A stretch of 61,138 nt of DNA from Bacteroidetes bacterium OLB11 (GTDB lineage: Bacteria; Bacteroidota; Bacteroidia; Chitinophagales; Chitinophagaceae). Every line of letters starts with the position of its first letter. Position 1 is the first letter of the stretch. Shown here piece by piece: positions 29,982 to 39,936 of this stretch. The notes below the pieces were generated by a model, which ran no database searches, had not been told where the DNA came from, and saw only the letters and a list, made by a program, of their open reading frames with translations. The stretch is taken from NCBI GenBank assembly GCA_001567165.1, contig LNFQ01000032.1:1-61138 (forward strand), written 5' to 3'. Position numbers and translations under genes: made by a program.

Positions 29982-31233
29982 ATGAGAAAAATGCCTGTGT
30001 TTGGGTTGCTGCTTGTTATATTATTATTAGTCATTTTAGAATATTACACCTACACCGCATTGCGTTTTTTATTAAGGACGAGCAGACCTTCATTTCGCAC
30101 ATTTTTTACAACTATTTATGTTGCAGTTTCAATTATTATAATTCTCATGTTTCTATTTTTCCCTTATTTAAGGACTATAGAGATTAATAAAGCACTCAAG
30201 AATTTTCTTTTTGGATTTTCATTTGGTTTCATCATTGCAAAAGTGCTTATATCTCTTGTTTTGATTTTAGATGATTTGAGAAGACTATTTTTTTATATGA
30301 TTTCATTTTTGCCAAATGGCGAAATATCTCCTGAAAAAATTGAAAAGGGGATGACGCGTTCACAGTTTCTAAATACGATTGCCCTTCTATTGGGAGGAGG
30401 TTTTTTTATGACACTTTTGTATGGAATGAGTAATCGATACAACTACAAAGTCAAAAAGATTAAATTGAAATTTGATAATCTGCCGGAGTCGTTTCGAGGA
30501 TTGAAAGCAGTGCATATCTCGGATATTCATTCAGGAAGTTTTAATAATATAAAAGCTGTTAAACGGGGAGTTGATATGGTTAATTCACTCAATGCAGATG
30601 TTGTTTTTTTTTACAGGAGATTTAGTGAATAATAAGAGTTCGGAGATGGAAGAATATTTCAATGTGTTTAAAAAAATCAATGCACCGATGGGCGTTTTTT
30701 CGATTTTAGGAAATCATGATTATGGAGATTATGTCGAGTGGGAAAGTCAAGCAGCCAAATCTCAAAACTTAGAAGAACTCAAACAAATTCATCATCATTT
30801 AGGCTGGAATTTACTTTTAGATGAGCATGTTATTTTAGAGAAACAAAATGAAAAAATAGCTATTTTAGGAGTTCAAAATGTTTCATTCAATACTCGATTT
30901 CCGACCTATGGAAATTTGAGTCGTGCATATCAAGGTACAGAAACTTATCCTTTTAAAGTTTTACTTTCACATGACCCAACGCATTGGGATGGTGAAATAA
31001 ATACGAAGTATAAAGATATTGATTTAACTCTTAGTGGGCATACTCATGGATTTCAATTTGGGGTTGAAATTCCAGGTTTTAAATGGAGTGTAGCACAATA
31101 TGTTTATAAACAATGGGCCGGTTTATATCAAAAGGAAAATCAATATATCTATGTCAATAGAGGCTTTGGATTTTTAGGGTATCCGGGTAGGGTAGGGATA
31201 TTGCCAGAAATTACTTTAATTGAGTTTGCCTAA
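29982..31233 (+). CDS. Membrane-anchored metallophosphoesterase, frameshifted
   Basis: The N-terminal part has about four TM segments. The catalytic domain follows: KAVHISDIHSGS (DxH), TGDLVNN (GDxxx), ILGNHDYGD (GNHD), LLSHDPTHWD and LTLSGHTHGFQFG (GHTH), a complete calcineurin-like set. The family is YkoE/YaeI-like; substrates may include lipid-linked phosphates. The frame breaks at the T9 run 30604-30612. Removing one T joins VVFF-TGDLVNN into 416 residues. It is co-oriented with the FMN reductase gene. Confidence 0.87.
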
Positions 31234-31876
31234 GTCGTTTTTTTTTAAATTTATAATTCTTTTTACAGCTTAATAGTTTTAGATACTTGTTCATTATTTT
31301 TGATGTTGATTAATTCAATAAAGGACATTCCTTCGATGATATTTCTTAAATTTTAATGGTTCGATTTTGAGATTTGTTTTTTGAGTAAGAATAGCTTTTC
31401 TGACTAGCCTATTTTAGTAATGCGAAAAAAAATTATAACTCATTCATTCAATATATTAGTGTATTTTTTTAACCAATATGCTGGAAAATAGCTTGTTTTT
31501 GATCATAAAAGTATTGTATTTCACTCCCAAAAATTGAGCGAGTTCAAGAGGTAATATTTTAATTGGAATCGCATTGGGAAATATTGCTAGTTAGCTAGAA
31601 AAACTATCAATCCTTTGTTCAGCTTTTAATCTCAAATTCTTATAAAAAAATAATATTAGTGTGTAAATAATAACCTTTTAAAAAGTTTAGACGTGATAGC
31701 CAATAATTATTTATCGCTCTAATTTTAAAAAGAACAAGTCAGAAAATAAATAGCCAATTTACTTCCTGAAAAATTTTTCAATAACTCCTTTTTCTATCTT
31801 GGTTTTTGAATGTAACCGATGGGGCTTTTGCTCTTTATTCTAACACTAGATTTTGTTTATTTTATTGCAAATTTTG
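31234..31876. other. Gene-free 640-base stretch with a possible Crp/Fnr remnant
   Basis: I find no intact gene here. On the minus strand around 31505-31640 a frame interrupted by one stop reads LRLKAEQRIDSF, then FPNAI and LELAQFLGVKYNTF, which resembles the helix-turn-helix tail of Crp/Fnr-type regulators in Bacteroidota. The rest has no coding character. The remnant reading is weak. Confidence 0.25.
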
Positions 31877-33586
31877 TTATCTATTCACAATAAAAATCTT
31901 CTCTGTTGTATTGTCATTTTCATCAACTGCTATCATTTTCAGAATGTTTTTCCCTTTTGGTAAATTATCATCCAATTCGTAAGTAAAGGTATTTCCACTT
32001 TGCACAAGTCGCAACCATTGTTCTCCGGCATAAAGATTACAACTCTTCAAAGAAGTTGTTTCTTCAGTCACTTGAAAAGATATTTTTTTCAATTGTGAGA
32101 TGTTTGTATTGTTTTTTAGAGTTGTGTTGATATTGGGTGGAGTTTGATCAATTACAATTTTAAAAACTCCAAATGAATTAGTCTCAATCTCAATACCACT
32201 GGGCATTACAATAGCTGCTATTCCATTTTTTGATTTTGAATTTCCTGCATTGTCTGTTCGAACAATAGCTACTTTCGATTTGTAATTTTGAGGAATTTCC
32301 GTTTTCGGTTTTATTCTTAATTTATATTTTGAATGAATCGGAACATAACTAAAATGAATTTGATATTCATCAGAATAAGGGTTGTTTGTTTCTATTTTTT
32401 TGTAATCAAAACAGATATTGTCATATAATGCATCTTCATTTAACTCAATGGAAATATCTTGATTTGAAAGTTTATTTTTTGCTCCGGCTTTAAAGTCATA
32501 TTTGCAAGTTGCTGCAGAAGAAGAAGTTAAATTTTTATTGTCTGTTTGAATATAAAATTCGATTACGTTTGAATTATAACTTGCATCATAAAGTTCAATT
32601 CGTATTTTTTTTGGTTTCATATCAGACAAATCCACACGCCCATTTGAAGGAGAAAATGATTTATAAATATTGAGTTTATCATTTGGTAATTTTGCACAAA
32701 GTTGCACCCATTGATTATTTAATTTTTTGTGTTTATAATCTGCATGTGCATTCATATATCGTGTCGAATCATAGCTGATATCGTCAAGCTGCCAAGCAAA
32801 AAATGGTTTTTCATTGACAAATAGTCTGAGTTCAAAAACGCCTAAAATTCCAGGCATATTTTGAATAAAATCATCTGCACTCACTCCAAAATAAACTGAT
32901 TTTGAACTAACATTGATTGTATCCTTTTTTAATTTTCCATTACTTACTTGCAAAATGTTTGGCGTTTGCTCATAAATACTTTTATCGGCATTATATACAG
33001 CAATCCCTTTCAGGATAGGCTTTTTAGTGTCATTCACTTTAAAAAATAGCAATGGATTTAAAGGGCTTTCTGTTTTAGAATCTCTAATTTCCAAATGCAA
33101 ATGAGGTCCAGAAGAATTCCCGGTGTTTCCACTATATGCAATCAATTGACCTTTCTTGATAATAAATTGATGGGGCAATAAAGGGATATCAATTTTCCAT
33201 GTTTTATTTTTGTATTGCTGATCTCTGACATATTTTTCTAACAAGGGATAAAATCGATTTAAGTGAGCATAGACAGTGGTATAACCATTTAAATGAGTTA
33301 TGTAAATGGCATTTCCAAAGCCTCCTTTCTCTATTTTGATTCTGGAAATATATCCGTCTAGAACAGCATAGACTGGTAAATTTTCTTTCCCTTCTGTTCT
33401 AAAATCTAAACCTGAATGAAAATGATTTGGACGACATTCTCCAAAGTTTCCAGCAAAAGAGTAGGGTATTTTTAAGGGGTCTCCAATATTCTCTTTTAGG
33501 TATTGTTTCTTTTTAAAAAATTCTTGCGAGTATAGGTTTTTGCTTGTTACAAAAATGCTTAAAAGCACAAATATAATTTGTTTCAT
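31877..33586 (-). CDS. M23-family (LytM) peptidase, exported
   Basis: This 569-residue protein has a signal peptide (MKQIIFVLLSIFVTSKNLYSQ) and an N-terminal LytM domain: NHFHSGLDFRTEG with HxxxD zinc ligands near residue 57, YVRDQ, and HLHLEIRD with HxH near 160. About 400 residues of beta-sandwich-like sequence follow and end in MIAVDENDNT. It should cleave peptidoglycan crosslinks in the periplasm. The order downstream of lspA, with a 49-base gap, suggests co-transcription. Confidence 0.9.
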   Translation of the reverse strand: MKQIIFVLLSIFVTSKNLYSQEFFKKKQYLKENIGDPLKIPYSFAGNFGECRPNHFHSGLDFRTEGKENLPVYAVLDGYISRIKIEKGGFGNAIYITHLNGYTTVYAHLNRFYPLLEKYVRDQQYKNKTWKIDIPLLPHQFIIKKGQLIAYSGNTGNSSGPHLHLEIRDSKTESPLNPLLFFKVNDTKKPILKGIAVYNADKSIYEQTPNILQVSNGKLKKDTINVSSKSVYFGVSADDFIQNMPGILGVFELRLFVNEKPFFAWQLDDISYDSTRYMNAHADYKHKKLNNQWVQLCAKLPNDKLNIYKSFSPSNGRVDLSDMKPKKIRIELYDASYNSNVIEFYIQTDNKNLTSSSAATCKYDFKAGAKNKLSNQDISIELNEDALYDNICFDYKKIETNNPYSDEYQIHFSYVPIHSKYKLRIKPKTEIPQNYKSKVAIVRTDNAGNSKSKNGIAAIVMPSGIEIETNSFGVFKIVIDQTPPNINTTLKNNTNISQLKKISFQVTEETTSLKSCNLYAGEQWLRLVQSGNTFTYELDDNLPKGKNILKMIAVDENDNTTEKIFIVNR

Positions 33587-33635
33587 TTTTCAATTTATTT
33601 AGTAGATGATTTGAATCTTCTACGCATGCACATCC

Positions 33636-34258
33636 TCAACTTTCATCTCTTTTGATTTTGATAAAAGTTGTTTTTTGAAATACAAAAATAGAAATAACGC
33701 CTATAGAAATTGCCATATCGGCAATATTAAAAACAGGTCTAAAAAAATTCAAAATCTTCACCACCCCATATTGGAAACCAATTAGGATAATGTCCTGAAA
33801 CTATAGGAAAATAAAGCATATCCACTACTCTCCCATGTAACAATTTTTCATATCCTTGTCCCCAAGGCACAAAGCGAGCAACATGAAAACTACTTTCAGA
33901 AAATATTTTCCCATAAAAAATACTATCAATCGAATTGCCTAAGGCTCCAGCTAAAATAAGTGCACTACAGAAAATGAGTCCATTGTGATATTTTTTCTTT
34001 GATAAGTGTATTTTTAATAAAAAAGCCTCCCCAAATCACAGCTACAATTCGAAATAAAGTTAAAAATATTTTCCCCCATTCTTCACCAAATTTCATTCCA
34101 AAGGCCATTCCTTCATTTTCAATAAAATGAAGTTTAAACCATTCTCCAATTACATTCACTTCCTCTCCATAAAAAAAATGGGTTTTAATATAAATCTTTG
34201 ACCATTGGTCTATTAGTAACACTATAAATACCGTCAATAATACGTGCTTAAACTTCAC
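33636..34258 (-). CDS. lspA: Lipoprotein signal peptidase, two frameshifts
   Basis: LspA (signal peptidase II) removes lipoprotein signal peptides in the inner membrane. Visible: IDQWSKIYIKTHF, FIENEGMAFGM, the catalytic region GALGNSIDSIF and VVDMLYFP, then FPIWGG and PVFNIADMAIS, with both catalytic Asp residues present. Extra bases in T6 at 33991-33996 and A7 at 33741-33747 break the frame twice. Removing both gives 206 residues. I start it at a GTG (34258), because a perfect promoter lies just upstream and the earlier ATG lies inside the neighbour's terminator. Confidence 0.88.
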
Positions 34259-34267
34259 TTTTTTTCG

Positions 34268-34275
34268 CAAATTTA
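34268..34275 (-). promoter_or_regulatory. lspA promoter -7 element, near-leaderless
   Basis: On the minus strand it reads TAAATTTG with nine bases before the GTG at 34258, so the expected leader is about four bases. This supports the GTG start. Confidence 0.65.
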
Positions 34276-34290
34276 TATGATATAAAACAA

Positions 34291-34323
34291 ATAGCACCAT
34301 TTAAATTCTTAAAATGGTGCTAT
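34291..34323 (-). terminator. Terminator of the lamin-tail gene
   Basis: A 12-bp inverted repeat ATAGCACCATTT / AAATGGTGCTAT with a nine-base loop follows the stop at 34346 by 23 bases. It separates that gene from the lspA promoter. Confidence 0.75.
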
Positions 34324-34345
34324 TCAACTTTTAATTTGTTACTAT

Positions 34346-37300
34346 TTATAGTTTTGTGAACTTACTCACAAATATTTCATCTTTTAATTTAACCTTCAAA
34401 GTGTAATTTCCTTTTGATAATTGTACTGTATTGATTTTGACATTATTTTTTCCTTGTGATAAATTAGCTTCTTTTTTCAAAATAATATTTCCAAAAATAT
34501 CATACACGATTACTTCCGAATTCGTTTTGTCCAATGAATGAATATCAATATTCAATTCGCTACTTGTTGGATTTGGAAAGATTGAGATTGAGTGATTTAC
34601 TTTTTCAAGGAAAACACTCACCACATTTGAATATGTATATTTTCCATCTTTGTCAACTGATTTCAATCTGTAATAGTTGGCACCTATATTTGGATTTAAA
34701 TCAATATCATCATAATTATGGTCTGCTTTTGAATTGCCAATTGCCTTTGTTGTTGACATCCATTGAAATACTCCATTCATATCTTTTTTCTCTAATTCAA
34801 AATGAGATACATTCACTTCATTACTTGTTATCCATTTTAAATCTACTGTCTGATTTTTATTAAGTACAGCATCAAAATGTAAAAGGGTTAATGGAAGTGG
34901 TGCTGAACAAGGGTTAATAAATGTGACATAATTATAGCAATTAGGAGAAGTAGTATTTCTCAAATATAAAGATGAATTTGTTGGAGATCCCCATGCAGCC
35001 CATCCTGTATCTGCAGCGGAGAATACATTATTATTACTCCAATTAATTCCATTGGCTGAATACTGAACACCTGAAGCACATGGTATTGGAACACAATCTG
35101 GAACTGGTGCAGTGAATGTGACAGTGATTCCATCACAAACTACTGTTGGAATATTGGGTAAAGGATCTATGATGATATTCACAGCAACTCTACTTCCTTC
35201 GCAATTGGCTGGAGCCCCTGTTGTTGCTGATACATAAAACACAGTGTCGGTTGTTGGAAATACAAATGGATTTATCGGTGAGCCTCCACTTGGGACGCTA
35301 TACCATAAAAAATTCGTTGTGATTGGTGATGTCGTAATTTGTGGTTCTATTGAAGTCAAATCAATTCCATACAAATAGCATGTATGAACACTAGACGGAG
35401 CATAGGTTATAGATGGAATACTCAAGATATTGACATTCGCACTTCCTTCAAATTTTGGTGAACATTTACCAGCTGGAGGTGTTACAGAGCTAATTGTCCA
35501 CAATCCAGAATTTGAAACTGTTGTATTAAAAGGACCAGCTCCTGTCGCAGGATTGATGGTTGCATTATTTACTCCATTTGATAAATTGATGATGTAATTA
35601 CCCACCAAAGTATTTGAGGTTGCAACTGAAATTGGAGCTGTTGCTGGGTCGCAATAATAGCCGTCACCACTCAATGTTAGTAGCTCACATGGTGGTATCG
35701 TATAATTAGCCGAAGCAACAACATCACTTTTCAAACATGGTGCCACTGGCTCTGGTTGATAAATTGCTTTTATTGTAAAATTTGTATTGGTCAATTGATT
35801 GCAAGTATCAGGCATTGTAACTGTTATGCTTGCTGTCACTGGAGGTGGTGGACATTGTGTACCAAAAGAGAGTATGTTTCCATCATAGACAGATGGATTT
35901 GCAGCCTTAGGAGTTCCGTTTCCATAAGTGAAAGTTGACCAAGTATTTGAGCTTGTTCTATATCGTCCTTCATTTGAACCACTTAAAGCACCACCACTAT
36001 TTGCAAATGAGCCGGCTGCAGGTAATGTAACACTTTTTTGAACAATATAATCCCCACAACCCGTTGCTAATGCAGTATTATTCGTTGCATCAGGTAAAGA
36101 TTGTCCTCCTCCCCATAAAACGCCATCTATAAAATTGCCTGAACAATCAAACAATGCGATTTGCTCATTTGCATCAGTCAGATTCATAATATCTTGACCA
36201 TTTGGATACACCGTTGCACAGTTACATGTTTCAATATTTAAATCAGGAAGAACCCCACTAGAACAGTATGTGCCTCCTCCTCCTATCAAATAATAACTGT
36301 TAGCTGGCATATTTACTCCTGCAGGAATAGTGGCAGTCCAGTCTCCATCTGCTATAATCCATCCACCAATGTCAACACTTCCAGGGCCTGCATTATAAAG
36401 TTCAATCCATTCGCCACTATTGGGATTTTGACCATTGGGAGTTCCGGGGCAAATTCCTTGAGCAGGTCTAGGTACAAATTCATTAATCATCACTTTCCCA
36501 GTTGCAGTAGTTGTTGGCGGTGTCGCACCGACAATCGTATTGGTTGTTCCTAAAGAAATTCCTTGTGTGTATGGGTCAAACATTGGATCAAAATCATAAA
36601 CTAACTCGACATTTCCAGTATTACACACCCCTGTGATACTTACTGTAAAATCCAAATTAGAACCTGCACAAACTGTTGTATTGTTTGGAGGTGTAAATGT
36701 TGGCATTCCGGGTCCTGTAATATCATATTTTGCACATGCTGGATTCCCTATACATGAATTAGGAACAGCTGCAATGATTGGAATTGGGTTGACACATGCA
36801 TTATTAGTTGTTGAAATCAATACTTGATAATTTGGAAGAGCTGGGTCGGCATCATCATCAATCACTCCACCGAATGAATTTCCACTTTGTGGGCCTGCAA
36901 TGGTATTAAAAGCACCGCCAACAGTGGTTTGTTTTTGAAGAGTGTATTTGATATTTGTTCCAGTAGCACCGCTAATGGTAATACTTCCAGGTAGAGAGCA
37001 GTAAACAAGAGGAGTACCTCCTAATGGTTCTTCTCTTTCAAATGTTATTTTACGATATACATAACATTCTTTTTCTGGTGAACTGAGATCATTCGTTACA
37101 CTCACGATATTTGAACCTGGACATGAAGCACAGTTCGTATTTGCATCACCCCAAACAAACTCATAACTTGAATTGCCAAGAGCAGGTGTAAAGGTATATG
37201 CTAGCGTGGTTTTGCCGGTAACGCTATTAAATGTAGCAGTTGTAAAATTGATTGGATTGGCATTCCCAATTTTTACAAAAGAACCCAAGTTTCCAGTGGC

Positions 37301-38244
37301 TTGATTTTTAGTAAGAGCAACATTTGTAAAATTATTAATTTCAAATTCAAAAGTTTGAGCAACGGCTCCACAAATACTTATATTATTTAAAGGATTATTT
37401 AAATCAATTCCATTTAATTTTGAAGTGAATGGAATTGAAATGTTACTAATTCCAGGAGTAGGCTGATCGGCACTGGCTGTATTTGTTGCTGGTCCACAAG
37501 GATTTAGGCACCCAACACAATTAAGATTTCCAGATTGAGCCCAAGTGACAATTGCACCATTATTCCCATCGGGTACACGAGCGTACGAAGAGTTGCATCC
37601 TGATAAATCATTACAGATAGAACGCCCATTGAAAACGGCATCTGTATTGGCAGGGAAGGTAATATTCGGCAATGGTGCACAAGCATTCATTGCTGGAAAA
37701 TTTATATTCATAGCTGATCCTGCAGCATAAAAATCTCCATTTGCAAACATCATAGCATCCATTATCGTTCCATTTTGATCATATAAAACTAAACGATCAC
37801 CTGAAAGGTTTCCATTGTTGATGGCCCCACTTCCTACTAAGCATCCACAGCCTCCATTAGCGGCATCATTTGTATTTAGAAATTGTGTGTTTGAATAATT
37901 ATCAATACCATAACCGTATCCACTTGCATTTAAAGAAAATTTGGTATTTAAAAATTTAAAATCACAGGTAGCACACATCATCTTAGCATCATTCCCAATC
38001 AGTAAATATTCGTCTGGTTGTAAGATAATCCCCGAAGGAATGGATAGTTGAAAAGAACCTCCGTTGGTCAATCGCCAACAACTCAAATCAACAGCAGTAA
38101 CTCCAATGTTTTTTAATTCAATCCATTCACCAGATGATTCAAAATTGCCGGCATCAGCTTCTACTTCATTAATAATAATTTGTGCATTAGCATTGAAGAT
38201 AAAAAAAGTGAAAAGAATAATCGTAGTTAATATTTTTTTATCAT
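34346..38244 (-). CDS. Giant lamin-tail-domain protein with type IX (type A) sorting signal, frameshifted in signal peptide
   Basis: After correction the protein has 1299 residues: signal peptide MIKKILTTIILFTFFIFNANAQ, a first lamin-tail domain (about 23-170, ESSGEWIELKNIG), a Cys-rich region, a second lamin-tail domain (about 585-700, SGEWIELYNAGPGSVDIGGW), repeated Ig-like segments, and a C-terminal type A sorting domain (SIFPNPTSSELNIDI ... GNYTLKVKL). It is therefore a cell-surface or secreted cargo of the type IX system. The open frame lacks an ATG before 38086. Adding one base to the T7 run at 38233-38239 links the start at 38244. Calcium-binding or nuclease functions cannot be claimed. 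Confidence 0.85.
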
Positions 38245-38268
38245 ATTTTTCTATTTTATAATTAATGC

Positions 38269-38276
38269 TCCAAAAT
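38269..38276 (-). promoter_or_regulatory. Promoter -7 element of the lamin-tail gene
   Basis: On the minus strand near here the sequence is TAATTTTG, an exact TAnnTTTG match placed about 20 bases before the ATG at 38244. Position is good to one or two bases. Confidence 0.55.
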
Positions 38277-38328
38277 TAATACATGGAATTAATATAAAAA
38301 ACAGCTTAATCAAAACTTAATTACAACA

Positions 38329-38358
38329 AAAGAACCCGCCCAATTGGGCGGGTTCTTT
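38329..38358 (-). terminator. Terminator of the rpsF operon
   Basis: A perfect 13-bp GC-rich inverted repeat AAAGAACCCGCCC / GGGCGGGTTCTTT with loop AATT lies just after rplI. It is the most GC-rich hairpin in the window. Confidence 0.88.
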
Positions 38359-38381
38359 GAAAAAACATATTATTTCAATTA

Positions 38382-38831
38382 TTATTCAGAAATAACTTCA
38401 AAATCAATTTCGATTAAGTTGGAATTTCCAAAATCAATTGTAGCCTTGTGTAGGCCAAGTTCTTTCACTTCTTCAACGATTGAAATTCTTTTTCTGTCAA
38501 TTTCATAACCTTTTTGTTCACGAATAGCACGAGCTAATTGAATAGGAGTTACGGATCCGAATATTTTTCCTGAAGTTCCAGTTTTTGCTCCAACTTTTAT
38601 TGGGCTTGATTTTAGAACATCTGATACTTTTTTGATTTCACTAAGTAATGCAGCTTCTTTTTTTAGCTTTTACTTTTATTTTTTTCTGTTAAAACTTTTA
38701 GGTTGGATGCAGAAGCTTCGATAGCAATTTTTTGAGGGATTAAAAAAATTACGAGCATAGCCTGGTTTTACATCTACCACTTCATTGGCAGAACCTAAAT
38801 TATCTATATCTTTTATTAATATTATTTGCAT
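38382..38831 (-). CDS. rplI: Ribosomal protein bL9, multiple frameshifts
   Basis: The start MQIILIKDIDNLGSANEVVDVKPGYARN and the C-terminal half (PIQLARAIREQKGYEIDRKRI, ending IDFEVISE) are bL9, the two-domain large-subunit protein. One extra base in the A7 run at 38742-38748 breaks the N-domain. A second disruption lies at 38658-38695, with either one base missing or two extra in the A/T runs of the central helix. Net length gives 148-149 residues, as expected. It is the last gene of rpsF-rpsR-rplI. A gene this conserved is unlikely to be truly dead. Confidence 0.88.
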
Positions 38832-38839
38832 AGTTTATT

Positions 38840-39105
38840 TTACTTTAAAAGGTCTGTTACAAAAGGTAAAATAGCCATTTGTCTAGCTTTTTTAACAGCT
38901 TGAGCTACTTTACGTTGAAATTTCATTGAGTTTCCTGTGATTCGGCGAGGTAATAATTTTCCTTGGTCATTTAAAAATTTTTTTCAAAAATTCGGGATCT
39001 TTATAATCAATATATTGGATTCCCATTTTTTTGAAACGACAATATTTTTTAGGTCTAACCTCTACACGATTTGTTGAAAGGTATTTTTATATCTGATTTT
39101 GCCAT
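38840..39105 (-). CDS. rpsR: Ribosomal protein bS18, two frameshifts
   Basis: MAKSDIK, then [25 protein letters not shown], then [25 protein letters not shown] is bS18, which binds bS6 on the platform of the 30S subunit. Extra single bases in T5 (39084-39088) and T7 (38978-38984) split it. Removing both gives 87 residues. bS18 is essential in bacteria tested, so the breaks are probably sequence errors. Confidence 0.9.
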
Positions 39106-39108
39106 GTG

Positions 39109-39480
39109 TTATGCTTCTGTGTTTTCAGTTAAAGAATTTGATTTTACATTGGTTGATTCACCGTTTCGTTTTCTTGCATTGTATGCAACAGCATGTTTAT
39201 CAAGTGCTGTTAAGAGTGTTCTCATGATAGACTCATCACGGCTCATTTGAATTTGTAATTTTGAATTAAAAGAGGGGGCTGCTTTAAACTCAAGTACATA
39301 ATAAAGTCCAGTGGTTTTTTTGTCAATGGGATAGGCAAAAGATTTTAATCCCCAAGGATTATCTCCTACTATTTCTCCTCCATTGTCCGTGATAAATTTT
39401 TTTAAGTTTTTGGTTGCCGCCTTAAATTCATCATTTGACAGAATTGGCGTGTAAATAACCATTAATTCGTAATTATTCAT
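39109..39480 (-). CDS. rpsF: Ribosomal protein bS6
   Basis: This 123-residue protein begins MNNYELMVIYTPILS and has the ferredoxin-like bS6 pattern (PWGLKSFAYPIDKKTTGLYYVLEF, MSRDESIMRTLL) plus a Ser/Asn/Thr-rich tail. I start it at 39480; the open frame extends nine codons upstream, but bS6 always begins at this motif. It is first in the rpsF-rpsR-rplI operon and is preceded by a structured leader. Confidence 0.95.
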   Translation of the reverse strand: MNNYELMVIYTPILSNDEFKAATKNLKKFITDNGGEIVGDNPWGLKSFAYPIDKKTTGLYYVLEFKAAPSFNSKLQIQMSRDESIMRTLLTALDKHAVAYNARKRNGESTNVKSNSLTENTEA

Positions 39481-39504
39481 ATTATAGATTTTTAAATTTT
39501 CTTT

Positions 39505-39563
39505 CAAAATATTAGCAATGAAATTGGATATTTATAGCATTTTATAAATAGCTAATATTTTTG
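39505..39563 (-). promoter_or_regulatory. Structured 5' leader of rpsF
   Basis: The transcript start is expected at about 39564. The first 59 bases fold into an outer stem of about 12 bp (CAAAATATTAGC at 39505-39516 on the plus strand against GCTAATATTTTTG at 39551-39563) that encloses an 8-bp inner hairpin (TATTTATA / TATAAATA, 39529-39550) and a one-sided bulge. The placement suits autoregulation by S6:S18, known from other bacteria. I did not confirm the conserved apical motif of that element. Confidence 0.45.
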
Positions 39564-39569
39564 GGACTG

Positions 39570-39598
39570 CAAAGGTATATTATTTTTTCATAATTCAA
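39570..39598 (-). promoter_or_regulatory. rpsF operon promoter
   Basis: On the minus strand TTG (39598-39596) is followed by 18 bases and TACCTTTG (39577-39570), then CAGTCCC, one base different from the shared CACTCCC extension. Confidence 0.75.
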
Positions 39599-39778
39599 AA
39601 TATTATTTTAAATTTTATCAATCATCTATTCAAAATTAATCTTCCTTATTATGATTTTTTCACTACCAAAATTGACACCGTTAAACCATCGAATTTGGAA
39701 AAATGATCGAAATGAGCATCAAATTAATCATTTTTTAACCTAAAATAACCAAAAACAATAAAAAATAGTAAATATATT

Positions 39779-39808
39779 TTGATAATAAAATAATATAAAC
39801 TACTTTCG
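39779..39808 (+). promoter_or_regulatory. rpoB promoter (TTG-N19-TACTTTCG)
   Basis: TTG at 39779-39781, 19 bases, then TACTTTCG at 39801-39808, followed by CACTCCC. The spacing and extension match the tRNA promoters in this window, with one mismatch in the -7 box. It gives rpoB a private promoter and a leader of about 123 bases. Confidence 0.75.
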
Positions 39809-39818
39809 CACTCCCAAA

Positions 39819-39875
39819 ATGGCGATGCACGTGCACATTTTTCAATTATTGACTTTATGCTCAGTAAATAACTAA
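39819..39875 (+). CDS. Possible 18-residue leader peptide upstream of rpoB
   Basis: An ATG about five bases after the predicted start of the rpoB mRNA opens an 18-codon frame, [18 protein letters not shown], ending with TAA at 39873-39875. The palindrome TGCACGTGCA (39826-39835) lies inside it. A weak hairpin AAAAGG/CCTTTT (39874-39879 with 39886-39891) begins at its stop codon. The layout resembles a leader-peptide control region but could be chance. Confidence 0.3.
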   Translation: MAMHVHIFQLLTLCSVNN

Positions 39876-39936
39876 AAGGGCTTTTCCTTTTTGGGATTAT
39901 ATATTATTATATAACAAAACGCGTTTAAAATTAATT

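Noticed and set aside
34259..34300. ATG start for lspA at 34300
   Set aside because: It lies in the terminator of the upstream gene and before the lspA promoter; the GTG at 34258 matches family starts.
34346..38086. Lamin-tail protein starting at 38086
   Set aside because: It would cut the first lamin-tail domain and lose the signal peptide needed for type IX export; both appear upstream with a one-base correction.
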